In this document: one piece after another, positions 33,381 to 45,071 of the stretch
Layout: every line of letters starts with the position of its first letter
How positions within the stretch are numbered: the first letter of the stretch is position 1
NCBI GenBank assembly: GCA_019637095.1
Contig: JAHBWG010000026.1
Location: forward strand, 33,922 to 97,921
DNA: 64,000 bases
Source: Sandaracinaceae bacterium
Lineage (GTDB): Bacteria > Myxococcota_A > Polyangia > Polyangiales > Sandaracinaceae
Direction of reading: 5' to 3'
Translations under genes and position numbers: made by a program
Notes under the pieces: generated by a model
What the model was told of the DNA's origin: nothing
Seen by the model: the letters and a program-made list of their open reading frames with translations, nothing else
Databases searched by the model: none

Positions 33381-34793
33381 GTGCACACATCCTCGGGCGT
33401 GGCCGACATCGAACGGCTGAGCGCGCTCGACGCGGCGTTCCTCGCCGCGGAGCGCGGCGGCGCGCACATGCACATCGGCGCGCTCGCGACCTTCGAGGGC
33501 GGCCCGCTCGTCGGGCCCGACGGCGGCGTCGACTTCGCGCGCGTGCGCGCCCACGTCGAGGGCTGGCTCGAGCGGCTCCCGCGGTACCGGCAGCGCATCA
33601 CGTCGATCCCGATGCTCTCGCGCCGCGTGTGGAGCGACGACCCGCACTTCCGGCTCGACTACCACGTGCGGCACGCGGCGCTGCCGCGGCCGGGCGACCT
33701 GCGGCAGCTGAAGCGGCTCGCCGGGCGCATCTTCGGGCAGCGGCTCGACCGCGAGCGGCCGCTCTGGGAGCTCTGGGTGATCGAGGGCCTCGACGGCGGC
33801 GGCTTCGCGATGGTGCTCAAGACGCACCACTGCCTCGTCGATGGGATAGGCGGCGTCGAGCTGCTCGGCGCGCTCTTCGGCGCGGAGTCGCAGGCGCGCG
33901 AGCGCTTCGCGCCGCAGCCCGCGCCCTCGCCGCGCGCGCTCGTCGGCGCCGAGCTCGACGAGCGCGCGAAGAACGCGGTGCGGCGCGCGCAGGAGCTCGC
34001 GCGCCTCGCCGCGCACCCGGCCGAGGCGGTCGGCGCGGCGCGAGACGTCGCGCGCGAGGCCGCGGCGCTCGTGATGGACGGCCTGACGCCTTGCGATCGG
34101 ACGTCGCTCAACCCGGACGCGATCGGGCCGCACCGCCGCTTCGACGTGGTGCGCCACGACCTCGAGGAGGTGAAGGCGATCAAGCGGGCCCTTGGCGGCA
34201 AGCTCAACGACGTGGTGCTCGCGACGGCGGCCGGCGCGCTCGGCCGCACGCTCGCGCGGCGCGGCACGCACCCCGCCGTCCTCACCGACTTCCGCGCGCT
34301 CGTCCCCGTCGACGTGCGCCACGGGCGCGGCGGCGTCGGTAACCGCGTGGGGATGATGTTCGCGCGCCTGCCGCTCGCCGAGGCGGACCCGATCGCGCGC
34401 CACCGCGCCGTCCTCGCGCAGACCGAGCACGTCAAGCACACCGCCGCGCACGCGCAGACGACCGAGCTCATCGAGGACCTGAGCGACGAGCTGTTCCCGT
34501 CGATCGTCGCCGCGGTGTTCACCTATGCGGCGCGCGCGGGGACGTTCAACGTCGTGATCACCAACGTGCCGGGGCCGCCGTTCCCGATGGCGCTCCTGGG
34601 CTCGCGCCTCACCGCGCTCTACCCGCTCGTGCCGCTGTTCGAGTCCCAGGCGCTCGGCATCGCGCTCTTCAGCTACGACGGCGCGCTCCACTGGGGCCTC
34701 AACGCCGACTGGGGCGCGATGCCGGACCTGCACCTCTTCGCCGACGACCTGCGGGCGTCGTTCGACGAGCTACGCGACGCGGCGCGCGCCTGA
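33381..34793 (+). CDS. Wax ester synthase / diacylglycerol acyltransferase (WS/DGAT)
   Basis: 470 residues. The condensation-domain catalytic motif HHxxxDG is present as HHCLVDGIGG, and PLWELWVIEGLDGGGFAMVLKTHH is the usual approach to it. The C-terminal part has the family's NVVITNVPGPPFPM, GNRVGMMFARLPL and LADDLRASFDEL blocks. The enzyme joins fatty acyl-CoA to a long alcohol or diacylglycerol, making storage lipid at the membrane. GTG 33381 is used; GTG 33399 (VADIERLSALDAAFL) fits the family start equally well. It stands alone on the strand. Some 15 kb away in the window is a fatty acid beta-oxidation operon that could consume the stored lipid. Confidence 0.92.
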   Translation: MHTSSGVADIERLSALDAAFLAAERGGAHMHIGALATFEGGPLVGPDGGVDFARVRAHVEGWLERLPRYRQRITSIPMLSRRVWSDDPHFRLDYHVRHAALPRPGDLRQLKRLAGRIFGQRLDRERPLWELWVIEGLDGGGFAMVLKTHHCLVDGIGGVELLGALFGAESQARERFAPQPAPSPRALVGAELDERAKNAVRRAQELARLAAHPAEAVGAARDVAREAAALVMDGLTPCDRTSLNPDAIGPHRRFDVVRHDLEEVKAIKRALGGKLNDVVLATAAGALGRTLARRGTHPAVLTDFRALVPVDVRHGRGGVGNRVGMMFARLPLAEADPIARHRAVLAQTEHVKHTAAHAQTTELIEDLSDELFPSIVAAVFTYAARAGTFNVVITNVPGPPFPMALLGSRLTALYPLVPLFESQALGIALFSYDGALHWGLNADWGAMPDLHLFADDLRASFDELRDAARA

Positions 34794-34794
34794 C

Positions 34795-34822
34795 CGGCGC
34801 CGCGCGAGGCCGACGAGCGCGA
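34795..34822 (+). repeat. Left copy of a 28-bp direct repeat flanking the PIN module
   Basis: Identical over 28 bases to 36028-36055, in the same orientation, 1233 bp apart. It starts two bases after the WS/DGAT stop and, on the minus strand, reads ALVGLARRR, a piece of a MYXO-CTERM tail without its protein. Confidence 0.7.
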
Positions 34823-34849
34823 CCCTGACGGGCCCGTGCGGTGGCTGGT

Positions 34850-35281
34850 TCACCACGGTAGCTCGACGAGCCGCAGATCGACGATCCGCTCGAAGTCGCG
34901 CACGTTGCGCGTGAGCAGCGGGCGCCCGAGCCCGATGCACGCCGCTGCCACGTGCGCGTCGGCCAGCCGCGGCGCACCGACGCGCTGGCGGGCGAGCCGC
35001 TCGAGCGGCTCGTGGGCGTCGACCCATGGCGAGATGCGCACGCGGCTGTCTTCGAGCCAGGACTCGCGCGCGCGGAAGCGGGGCTCGGAGAGTGGGTCGC
35101 TCGGCTGAAGGAACTCGAAGAGGCACGTGACCGCCGTGAAGCGCTTCTTCGGATGGATGGCGGCGAGGAGGCTGCGACCGCCGAGCGTCCTCGTGTCCCG
35201 CTCGAACTCCTCGAGCAGGATGCAGGTGTCGACGACGAGGTCGCCCCGGTGCGCGACCTCCCACGGCACGAGCTTGGCCAT
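34850..35281 (-). CDS. PIN-domain protein (VapC-like RNase)
   Basis: 143 residues. The PIN fold's acidic residues are seen: Asp in LVVDTCILLEEF, the Glu cluster after it, and the C-terminal ADAHVAAACIGLGRPLLTRNVRDFERI. VapC-type proteins are RNases cutting tRNA or rRNA when free of antitoxin. Its start ATG shares one base with the stop of the upstream gene (TGATG), so the two are coupled. The upstream partner is much larger (198 aa) than ordinary VapB and has no AbrB, RHH or Phd DNA-binding motif that I can see. The pair lies between 28-bp direct repeats, which suggests acquisition as a unit. Confidence 0.83.
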   Translation of the reverse strand: MAKLVPWEVAHRGDLVVDTCILLEEFERDTRTLGGRSLLAAIHPKKRFTAVTCLFEFLQPSDPLSEPRFRARESWLEDSRVRISPWVDAHEPLERLARQRVGAPRLADAHVAAACIGLGRPLLTRNVRDFERIVDLRLVELPW

Positions 35282-35877
35282 CACGCCTCGGCGCGTCGGA
35301 CCGGCGCGAGCTGGTGCGCGTCGGCGAGCGCGACGATCCGCTCGCGCAGCGCCGCGGCGAGCTCGTCGGCCGCCTCGCGCATCGCGCCACGACGGCGCTC
35401 GAGCTCGAGGCGCGGGGCCTCGAGCAGCGGATCCCTCGACCAGAGCCCGACGAGCTCTTCCCGCCACGAGGCCCACGTCTCGCGGAGCGCGTAGTGGGCA
35501 GGCAGATCGGCGAGCCCTTCGATCAGGTACTCGAGCAGGTACGGCCGCTCGTCGTCGCCGCTGTCGGCCGCCGCGCCCTGCGCGACCAAGGTATCGAAGG
35601 CGTCCCGGGCCGCCTGCGCGAGCGCGGCCCGAGCGTCGTCGTGGCGCTCACAGGCTGCCGCGAGCTTCGGCTCGAATCGCCGGATCTGGTCGAGGTTCAG
35701 CTCGTAGCGCAGGCCCACGATCTCTCGCGTGTCGCGGATCCCCTCGAGGTCGCGGAGATGGTGACGGAACGTGGTGCGGCCGCGCGCGAGCCACGCCTGC
35801 TCCTCCTGGACGGCTTCGGCCAGCGGGTTCAGGACGGTGTCGAGCCAGACGCGCACCTGCTCGGACGAGGTCGACAT
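35281..35877 (-). CDS. Helical protein of unknown function, partner of the PIN gene
   Basis: 198 residues, almost wholly alpha-helical, rich in Glu, Ala, Arg and Leu. It starts MSTSSEQVRVWLDTVLNPLAEAVQEEQAWL and ends ALRERIVALADAHQLAPVRRAEA. Heptad-like stretches (AAACERHDDARAALAQAARD; RRGAMREAADELAAALRERI) suggest coiled-coil helices. I recognise no family. Gene order (partner first, PIN second, one-base overlap) is that of antitoxin-toxin pairs, so an antitoxin or adaptor role is inferred. No signal peptide or membrane segment is present. Alternatively it is an unrelated protein that merely shares the transcript. Confidence 0.6.
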   Translation of the reverse strand: MSTSSEQVRVWLDTVLNPLAEAVQEEQAWLARGRTTFRHHLRDLEGIRDTREIVGLRYELNLDQIRRFEPKLAAACERHDDARAALAQAARDAFDTLVAQGAAADSGDDERPYLLEYLIEGLADLPAHYALRETWASWREELVGLWSRDPLLEAPRLELERRRGAMREAADELAAALRERIVALADAHQLAPVRRAEA

Positions 35878-35996
35878 GGCGATCCCAGGGTAGCGCGAAG
35901 AGCGCGGCCGTGCGCGGGGCGATGGGTCCCTCGGCCGAACGCTCGGACGGCCTGGTCTCGACGGGCGCTCGACCGCGTGGGCGCGCGACTAGCTAG

Positions 35997-38015
35997 CTAC
36001 TCGACGATCTTCTCGACGATCTTCGAGCGGCGCCGCGCGAGGCCGACGAGCGCGAGCGCGAAGAGGAAGGCGGGCGCGCGCGCAGCCGCCGCCGCGCGGC
36101 AGCCGCAGCCGTCCGCGCCGGGGGGCAGCTCGGCGCCCGCGTCGAGGGCGCTCGCGTCGGCTGCGCTCGCCGCGTCGCGGCCCTCGATCGCGCCGCCGTC
36201 CGACGCGGGAGGGACGCCGCCGTCGGCGCGCTCCACCACGCACGCGTCGCTGCACCCGTCGCCGCTCGCCGTGTTGCCGTCGTCGCACTCCTCGCCGTCT
36301 TGCCGCACGCCATCGCCGCAGACCGCGGCGCCGCGCGGGCCGTAGTCGGGGAGCGGCGCGCCGCGCTCGTACGCGCCGAGGTCGGGCGCCGCGCCGGTGA
36401 AGCCGTCGTTGATCGTCGCGAGCCGCTCGCCGGCGTCGACGGCGACGCCCTCGCCGAGGCGCAGATCCGGCACGGTGCGCGCGGGGAACGGCGCGGCCGG
36501 GAAGTCGAACGGCGCGGCGAAGATCGAGAGGTCCACCTCGACCGCGTGCGCCTCGCTCGTGCGCGCGCGCAGCTCCGCGAGCGAGGCGAAGCTCGTCGCG
36601 CCGACGCGGCCGCGGAACGTGCCCGTGCCGATCGAGCCGAACCCGTCGTAGTCGAAGTCGCAGCTCGCCGCGTCCGCGTCGGCGACCTGGAGCACGCGGC
36701 CGTCGCCGTTCGAGTAGCCGTCGTAGGTGCCGCCGCCGAGGCCGCCGATGAAGAGGTTGTTGCGGAAGCGCGCGCGCGACCACGCGCGCCCCGCGTACAC
36801 GCCCATCGCGTCGCCCGGCTTCACGACGGTGTTGTGGAGCCACACGTCGCCGACGCTCCCGCGCTGCGGCTTGAACGCCTGGTAGATCGCGTTGAACACG
36901 ACGTTGCGGACGAACCACGTCGGCCCGCCCAGGCCCGGCTGCGAGCTGAGCGCGATGAACGAGTTGACCATCCGGTTGCCGACCACGCGCACGTTGCCCA
37001 TCGCGAAGTCGGCCTCGATCGCGTCGTCGGCGCAGGTGTCGAGGTCGTTGTAGATGATGTCGATCGAGATCTGGTTCCGCGCCTGGCCGTCCTCGAGCAG
37101 CGAGATGCAGTCGCGGAAGCCGACGACGCGGTTGTGCGCGATGACGTTGCCCGGGCCGGTCATCGCGATGCCCTCGCCCTCGTTGTCGCCGCTGACGCCG
37201 AGGGTCCCGAGCGCCCACGCCGTGCGGCCGATCACGACGTTGTCGGCGAAGTAGCCATCCGTCGCGCCGGCGCCGTAGGCCACGATCCCATCGCCGGTGC
37301 TCGTCGCCGCCTCGACGCGGCAGCGGCGCACCACCGGCGCGAGCGCGCCGTTGAGCTTGATCTGGCCGCGCACCTCGAGGTCCTCGATCCAGACGTGCGC
37401 GCGGCCGTCCAGGCGCACCTCGCCCTCGACGCGCGCGCCGGGCCGCCCGCGCAGGACGATCGGCGCGCCGGGCATGCCGTCGTTGGGCAGCGTGATCGTG
37501 CCGTACGTGCCGGCCTCGAGCTCGACGACGTCGCCGGGGACGGTGATCTGCAGGATGGAGGTGAGGTCGGCCGGCGTCGCGCGCGCCACGAGCGCGCTCG
37601 CGGGCACGGTGGGGACAGGGCGCGTCCGCGCCGAGACCACCCGCGTCGCGGCGCCGCCGTCGGGATCGGCCAGCGTGAGCTCGATCTCGTACGCGGTGTC
37701 CGGCGTCAGGCCGAAGAGGCTCCCCGAGTGGCGGTTGGCCCACGAGAAGCCCTCGTTGACGCCCGCCGGCACGCGCACGAGGTCGAGGCCCGCGCGCCAC
37801 GCGCTCTCGCCCTGCGGGCGGAAGCGGACGGTGACGACGCCGTCCGCGTCGTCGTCTCCCTCGATCGCCCACTCGATCGAGACGTGCTCGAGCGTCGGGT
37901 GCGGCAGCGTGACCTCGCCAGGCGTCGTCGCGGCCTGCGCGCCCGCGAGCGCGGGCGCGGCGAAGAGGGCGAGCGAGGCGCAGAGCGGAGGGGCGAGGCG
38001 AAGCGAGGTGCGCAT
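35997..38015 (-). CDS. Right-handed beta-helix surface protein with MYXO-CTERM tail
   Basis: 672 residues. Signal peptide (ALFAAPALAGAQA), then a fibronectin-III-like region ending GLTPDTAYEIELTLADPDGG. Next is a parallel beta-helix of about 350 residues with repeated strings such as NVIAHNRVVGF and NVRVVGNRMVNS, the fold of pectate lyase and polysaccharide-binding proteins. Then a Myxococcus-type Cys-rich repeat (CGDGVRQDGEECDDGNTASGDGCSDAC), an Ala/Asp spacer, and the MYXO-CTERM tail GCGCRAAAAARAP, a hydrophobic helix and RRR. The protein ends with an atypical extension SKIVEKIVE, coded by a 12-base repeat. A polysaccharide-active role is a guess. The 3' end carries the right copy of the 28-bp repeat. 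Confidence 0.88.
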   Translation of the reverse strand: MRTSLRLAPPLCASLALFAAPALAGAQAATTPGEVTLPHPTLEHVSIEWAIEGDDDADGVVTVRFRPQGESAWRAGLDLVRVPAGVNEGFSWANRHSGSLFGLTPDTAYEIELTLADPDGGAATRVVSARTRPVPTVPASALVARATPADLTSILQITVPGDVVELEAGTYGTITLPNDGMPGAPIVLRGRPGARVEGEVRLDGRAHVWIEDLEVRGQIKLNGALAPVVRRCRVEAATSTGDGIVAYGAGATDGYFADNVVIGRTAWALGTLGVSGDNEGEGIAMTGPGNVIAHNRVVGFRDCISLLEDGQARNQISIDIIYNDLDTCADDAIEADFAMGNVRVVGNRMVNSFIALSSQPGLGGPTWFVRNVVFNAIYQAFKPQRGSVGDVWLHNTVVKPGDAMGVYAGRAWSRARFRNNLFIGGLGGGTYDGYSNGDGRVLQVADADAASCDFDYDGFGSIGTGTFRGRVGATSFASLAELRARTSEAHAVEVDLSIFAAPFDFPAAPFPARTVPDLRLGEGVAVDAGERLATINDGFTGAAPDLGAYERGAPLPDYGPRGAAVCGDGVRQDGEECDDGNTASGDGCSDACVVERADGGVPPASDGGAIEGRDAASAADASALDAGAELPPGADGCGCRAAAAARAPAFLFALALVGLARRRSKIVEKIVE
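36028..36055 (+). repeat. Right copy of a 28-bp direct repeat flanking the PIN module
   Basis: It lies in the 3' coding end of the beta-helix gene (minus-strand codons for ALVGLARRR) and matches 34795-34822 exactly. The bases on either side of the two copies differ. Confidence 0.7.
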
Positions 38016-38055
38016 GGCGTGGAGGGTAGCCGAGCGCGCGGCGCTCGACGCACGC

Positions 38056-38355
38056 TCAACGCACGCCGCCGGAGCACACGTAGGTGCCGGCCTCGCCGCT
38101 CGCGTTGCGGCACGGGACCTCGTGGTGCGCGCAGTCGCGCGAGGGCGCGAAGCGCAGCTCCGGGCCCTCGCCGTCGCACGCGCAGTAGCAGTGCAGGCTC
38201 GCCGGGTGGCTCGCGCCGATCCCGAGCGCAGGGCCGTCGGGCGCGCCGGGGTCGCGCTCGTACTCGCGGCCGCAGTCGCACGGACTGAGCAAGCATCCTT
38301 GCGCCCCGAGCGCGAGGAGGCAGAGCGTCGCGAGGCCGGCGAGCGTTCCGCGCAT
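38056..38355 (-). CDS. Small Cys-rich lipoprotein
   Basis: 99 residues starting MRGTLAGLATLCLLALGAQGC, with the lipobox GAQGC. ATG 38355 is preferred to ATG 38367. The mature part has ten or so cysteines, including a CDCGREYERDPGAPD segment, CYCACDGEG, CAHHEVPC and a final GTYVCSGGVR. I know no family for it. It lies 40 bases upstream of the beta-helix gene in the same direction and 26 bases downstream of the small TPR gene, so the three may form an operon. Confidence 0.7.
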   Translation of the reverse strand: MRGTLAGLATLCLLALGAQGCLLSPCDCGREYERDPGAPDGPALGIGASHPASLHCYCACDGEGPELRFAPSRDCAHHEVPCRNASGEAGTYVCSGGVR

Positions 38356-38381
38356 CGGAGCGAGCATAGCGCGCCCGGCGG

Positions 38382-38861
38382 CTACTCGACGCGCCCCGCC
38401 AAGATCTCGAGCAGCCCGTGGGCCTCCTGCGCGACCTCGACCTCGGGGCTCGTCGCCAGGAAGCGCTCGAGGTAGCCCTTCGCCGCCGCCGCGTCGCCGA
38501 CCGCGTAGTGCGTGAGCGCCATCAGGTACAGGCCCTCCCCGTCGTCCTTGGCGCGCGCGAGCACCTGCTGGCCCATGCGCAGCGCCTGATCGTAGCGGCC
38601 GAGCAGGCGCAGCGTGTGGCCGAGGTGGACCATCGCGCCGACGTACCCGGGCGCCTTCTCGAGCGCGACCACGTACGCCTTGAGCGCCCGCTCGAGCTGC
38701 CCCTTCTCGAAGTGCGCGCTGCCGAGGAAGAAGTACGCGTACTCGTTGTCCGGCTGCTCCACGACGAGCCGCTCGAGCTCGTCGATCGCGCCGTCGAGGT
38801 CGCCCTCGCGCAGCCGCTCCGCGCCTTCCTGCGCGGCATCCCAGCGTTCACCTTGGTCCAC
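38382..38861 (-). CDS. TPR-repeat protein
   Basis: 159 residues made almost wholly of tetratricopeptide repeats (AIDELERLVVEQPDNEYAYFFLGSAHFEKGQLERALKAYVVALEKAPGYVGAMVHLGHTLRLLGRYDQAL), so a protein-binding scaffold. It starts at GTG 38861, and no signal peptide is visible, so it is cytoplasmic. It precedes the small lipoprotein gene. The partner is not known. Confidence 0.82.
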   Translation of the reverse strand: MDQGERWDAAQEGAERLREGDLDGAIDELERLVVEQPDNEYAYFFLGSAHFEKGQLERALKAYVVALEKAPGYVGAMVHLGHTLRLLGRYDQALRMGQQVLARAKDDGEGLYLMALTHYAVGDAAAAKGYLERFLATSPEVEVAQEAHGLLEILAGRVE

Positions 38862-38919
38862 CCCCGAGTCGTGGCGCGCGCGAGCGCCCGCCGCAACGCG
38901 CCGAGCAACACCGGCCGCG

Positions 38920-39573
38920 CTACATCGCGTCGAGGGGCATCTCGCAGCGATCGCGGAGCCGGCAGCGCGCGCACTCGGCGCCGCTCCACACGCGCTCGAA
39001 GCTCGCCTGCACCGCGTCGAGGATCGCGTCGTCCTCGGTGACGATGCCCATCTCGAAGTTGCGCTTGTCGTCCCCGCGTGCGCCGAGGCCGGCCCCGGTC
39101 CAGTTCGCGCTCCCGACGTAGACGAGGCGCGCGTCGACGACGACGAGCTTCCAGTGCACGCGCGGGCAGCACCGGAGCTCCATGCCGCCGCGCACGAGCG
39201 CGGGCAGGCGATCGAACGCGTCGCGGAACGGTCGCGACGGCGGCGCGGCGTGGAGCACGCGCAGCTCGACGCCGCGCTCGGCGCGCTCCGCGAGCACGTC
39301 GAGGACGGATCGGTACCGCCGCCGTCGCCCGGGCGCGCGCTCGTCCTCGACCATGAGCTCCTTGAGGTTCGCGGTCGCGATCCAGACGCTGCGCGTGGCG
39401 CGCATCACCGCGCGGACCACGCGCTCGTAATGCGCGCGGCCCTCGATCAGCGTGAGCGCACCGGTGAGCTCGAGGTCGATGCGCCGATCGTAGCGGGCGG
39501 CGCGAGCAGGCGCGGAGTTCCCGGTCAGGAACGCCTTGATTCGGCGGCGCCCCGGGCCATCGTTGGCGCGCAT
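38920..39573 (-). CDS. Phospholipase-D-family protein with one HKD motif
   Basis: 217 residues. The catalytic HKD motif is clear: HWKLVVVDARLVYVGSANWTGAG. The preceding strand (SVWIATANLKELM) is typical of PLD nucleases such as Nuc, which need two subunits for one active site; only one motif is present here. The C-terminus adds a compact Cys cluster, CARCRLRDRC. Nuclease or phosphodiesterase activity is likely; the substrate is open. The only workable ATG is 39573, and it shares the palindrome CATG with the hflX start on the other strand. This leaves no space for separate promoters, so one start may be wrong. Confidence 0.8.
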   Translation of the reverse strand: MRANDGPGRRRIKAFLTGNSAPARAARYDRRIDLELTGALTLIEGRAHYERVVRAVMRATRSVWIATANLKELMVEDERAPGRRRRYRSVLDVLAERAERGVELRVLHAAPPSRPFRDAFDRLPALVRGGMELRCCPRVHWKLVVVDARLVYVGSANWTGAGLGARGDDKRNFEMGIVTEDDAILDAVQASFERVWSGAECARCRLRDRCEMPLDAM

Positions 39574-41059
39574 GACCCGCGAGACCACGGACCCCCGGAC
39601 CGCCAGCCCCCGCGCCGTCCTCGTCGGCGTGCAGCTGCCGGGCGTGACCGACGCGGAGCACCAGTCCTCCCTCGACGAGCTGGCCCGCCTCGCCAAGACG
39701 CTCGGCCTCACGCCGATCGCGCGCGTCACGCAGAAGCGCAAGGCGCTCGCGCGCGCCGCCGTGCTCGGCGAGGGCAAGCTCGCGGAGCTGGCGCGCCATA
39801 CGGGCGGCACGGGGATCGTGCCGAGCTTCTCGAAGAAGAAGGCGGCCAGCGAGGACGAGGCGGAGAGCCTCGACGAAGTCGACGAAGTCGACGAAGAGGT
39901 CGACGAAGAGGTCGACGACGCGCCGGGGGACGACGCGCCGGGGGACGAGGCGCCGCTCCACCCCGAGGCGCTCGCGACGCTCGTCGTGGTCGACCACGAG
40001 CTCTCTCCGTCGCAGGCCCGCAACCTCGAGAAGGCGACCGGCGTCGAGGTCGCCGATCGCACGTCGGTGATCCTCCAGATCTTCCAGCGGCACGCGCGCA
40101 CGCGCGAGGCGCGGCTCCAGGTCGAGATCGCGCGCCTGGCGTACGACGCGCCGCGGCTGCGCGAGGCGAGCGGCGGCGCGGACCGGCAGCGCGGCGGCAT
40201 CGGCGGCAAGGGCGCCGGCGAGTCGACGCTCGAGCTCGACCGGCGGCGCATCCGCGATCGCATCGCGGAGCTCCGGCGCGAGCTCGCGGGCATCTCGCGC
40301 GAGGACGCCGTCCGGCGCGCGCGTCGCGTCGAGCGCGGCGACACGGTGGCGCTCGTCGGCTACACGAACGCGGGCAAGTCCTCGTGGTTCCGGCGCCTGA
40401 CCCAGGGCGACGTCTACGTGGCGGACGAGCTGTTCGCGACGCTCGACACGACCGTGCGGCGGCTCTCGCCCGAGACGCGCCCGCCGATCCTCGTGTCGGA
40501 CACCGTCGGCTTCATCAAGAAGCTCCCGCACGACCTCGTCGCGTCGTTCCGCAGCACGCTCGACGAGGCGCGCGAGGCAAGCCTGCTCGTGCACGTGGTC
40601 GACGTCGCCGACCCCGCGTGGCGCGAGCAGCTCGCGGTCACGCGCGAGGTCCTCGCCGAGCTCGGGGTGCACGTCCGCGTGTGGAGCGAGCGCGACGCAC
40701 CCACCGGCGCGGCGCGACGAGACGAGGGAGAGCGCCCGTGCCTGGTGCTCCTCAACAAGCTGGATCGACTCGACGAGGACGCGCAGGCCGCGATCCGCGC
40801 CGAGCTCCCGGACGCGATGCTCGTGAGCGCGCGCGACGACGCGAGCCTCGCCGCGGTGCGCGCGCGCATCGTCGCGTTCTTCGAGGCCTCGATGGACGAG
40901 GCGCAGCTCTTCGTGCCGTGGGCCCGGCACGGGGCGGTGAGCGCGATGCGAAAGAGCGCGCGTGTCCTCGAGGAAGAGCACGACGAGGCGGGGACGCGGC
41001 TGCGCGTGCGGGCCCCCGCCGCGGTGCTCGCGCGGCTCCGCGCGCAGCTCGAAGGCTGA
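39572..41059 (+). CDS. hflX: Ribosome-associated GTPase HflX with acidic repeat insertion
   Basis: 495 residues. The HflX N-terminal domain (RAVLVGVQLPG ... ALARAAVLGEGKLAEL), VVVDHELSPSQARNLEKATGVEVADRTSVILQIF, GGIGGKGAGESTLELDRRRIRDRI, and the G domain with GYTNAGKSS (G1), DTVGFI (G3) and LLNKLD (G4) are all present. HflX splits stalled or heat-damaged ribosomes using GTP. Between the first two blocks is an insertion of about 45 residues not seen in ordinary HflX: SFSKKKAASEDEAESLDEVD and then (DEVDE)-like acidic repeats coded by 9-, 12- and 15-base tandem units at 39872-39943. The insertion is probably a flexible tether. ATG 39572 is the start. Confidence 0.93.
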   Translation: MTRETTDPRTASPRAVLVGVQLPGVTDAEHQSSLDELARLAKTLGLTPIARVTQKRKALARAAVLGEGKLAELARHTGGTGIVPSFSKKKAASEDEAESLDEVDEVDEEVDEEVDDAPGDDAPGDEAPLHPEALATLVVVDHELSPSQARNLEKATGVEVADRTSVILQIFQRHARTREARLQVEIARLAYDAPRLREASGGADRQRGGIGGKGAGESTLELDRRRIRDRIAELRRELAGISREDAVRRARRVERGDTVALVGYTNAGKSSWFRRLTQGDVYVADELFATLDTTVRRLSPETRPPILVSDTVGFIKKLPHDLVASFRSTLDEAREASLLVHVVDVADPAWREQLAVTREVLAELGVHVRVWSERDAPTGAARRDEGERPCLVLLNKLDRLDEDAQAAIRAELPDAMLVSARDDASLAAVRARIVAFFEASMDEAQLFVPWARHGAVSAMRKSARVLEEEHDEAGTRLRVRAPAAVLARLRAQLEG

Positions 41060-41089
41060 GAGAGCTGCCGAGGACCCCATCGCAGGGCG

Positions 41090-44977
<3,888 letters not shown>

Positions 44978-45062
44978 GGGGACGATCGTCGTCATTCGTC
45001 ATTGGCGTCACTTCGCAGTGTTCGACTCACGCGAGAATGACGAGATGACGAGGATCGTCCCC
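44978..45062. repeat. REP-like hairpin, second copy, imperfect arms
   Basis: The left arm at 44978-45003 and right arm at 45036-45062 are near-perfect reverse complements around a 32-base spacer, with the same core ATGACGAGGATCGTCCC as at 23907-23923. Here it lies between two convergent genes, the kinase stop at 44977 and the GYF gene stop at 45072, where it could also end transcription. Confidence 0.7.
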
Positions 45063-45071
45063 CAAGCTCCC

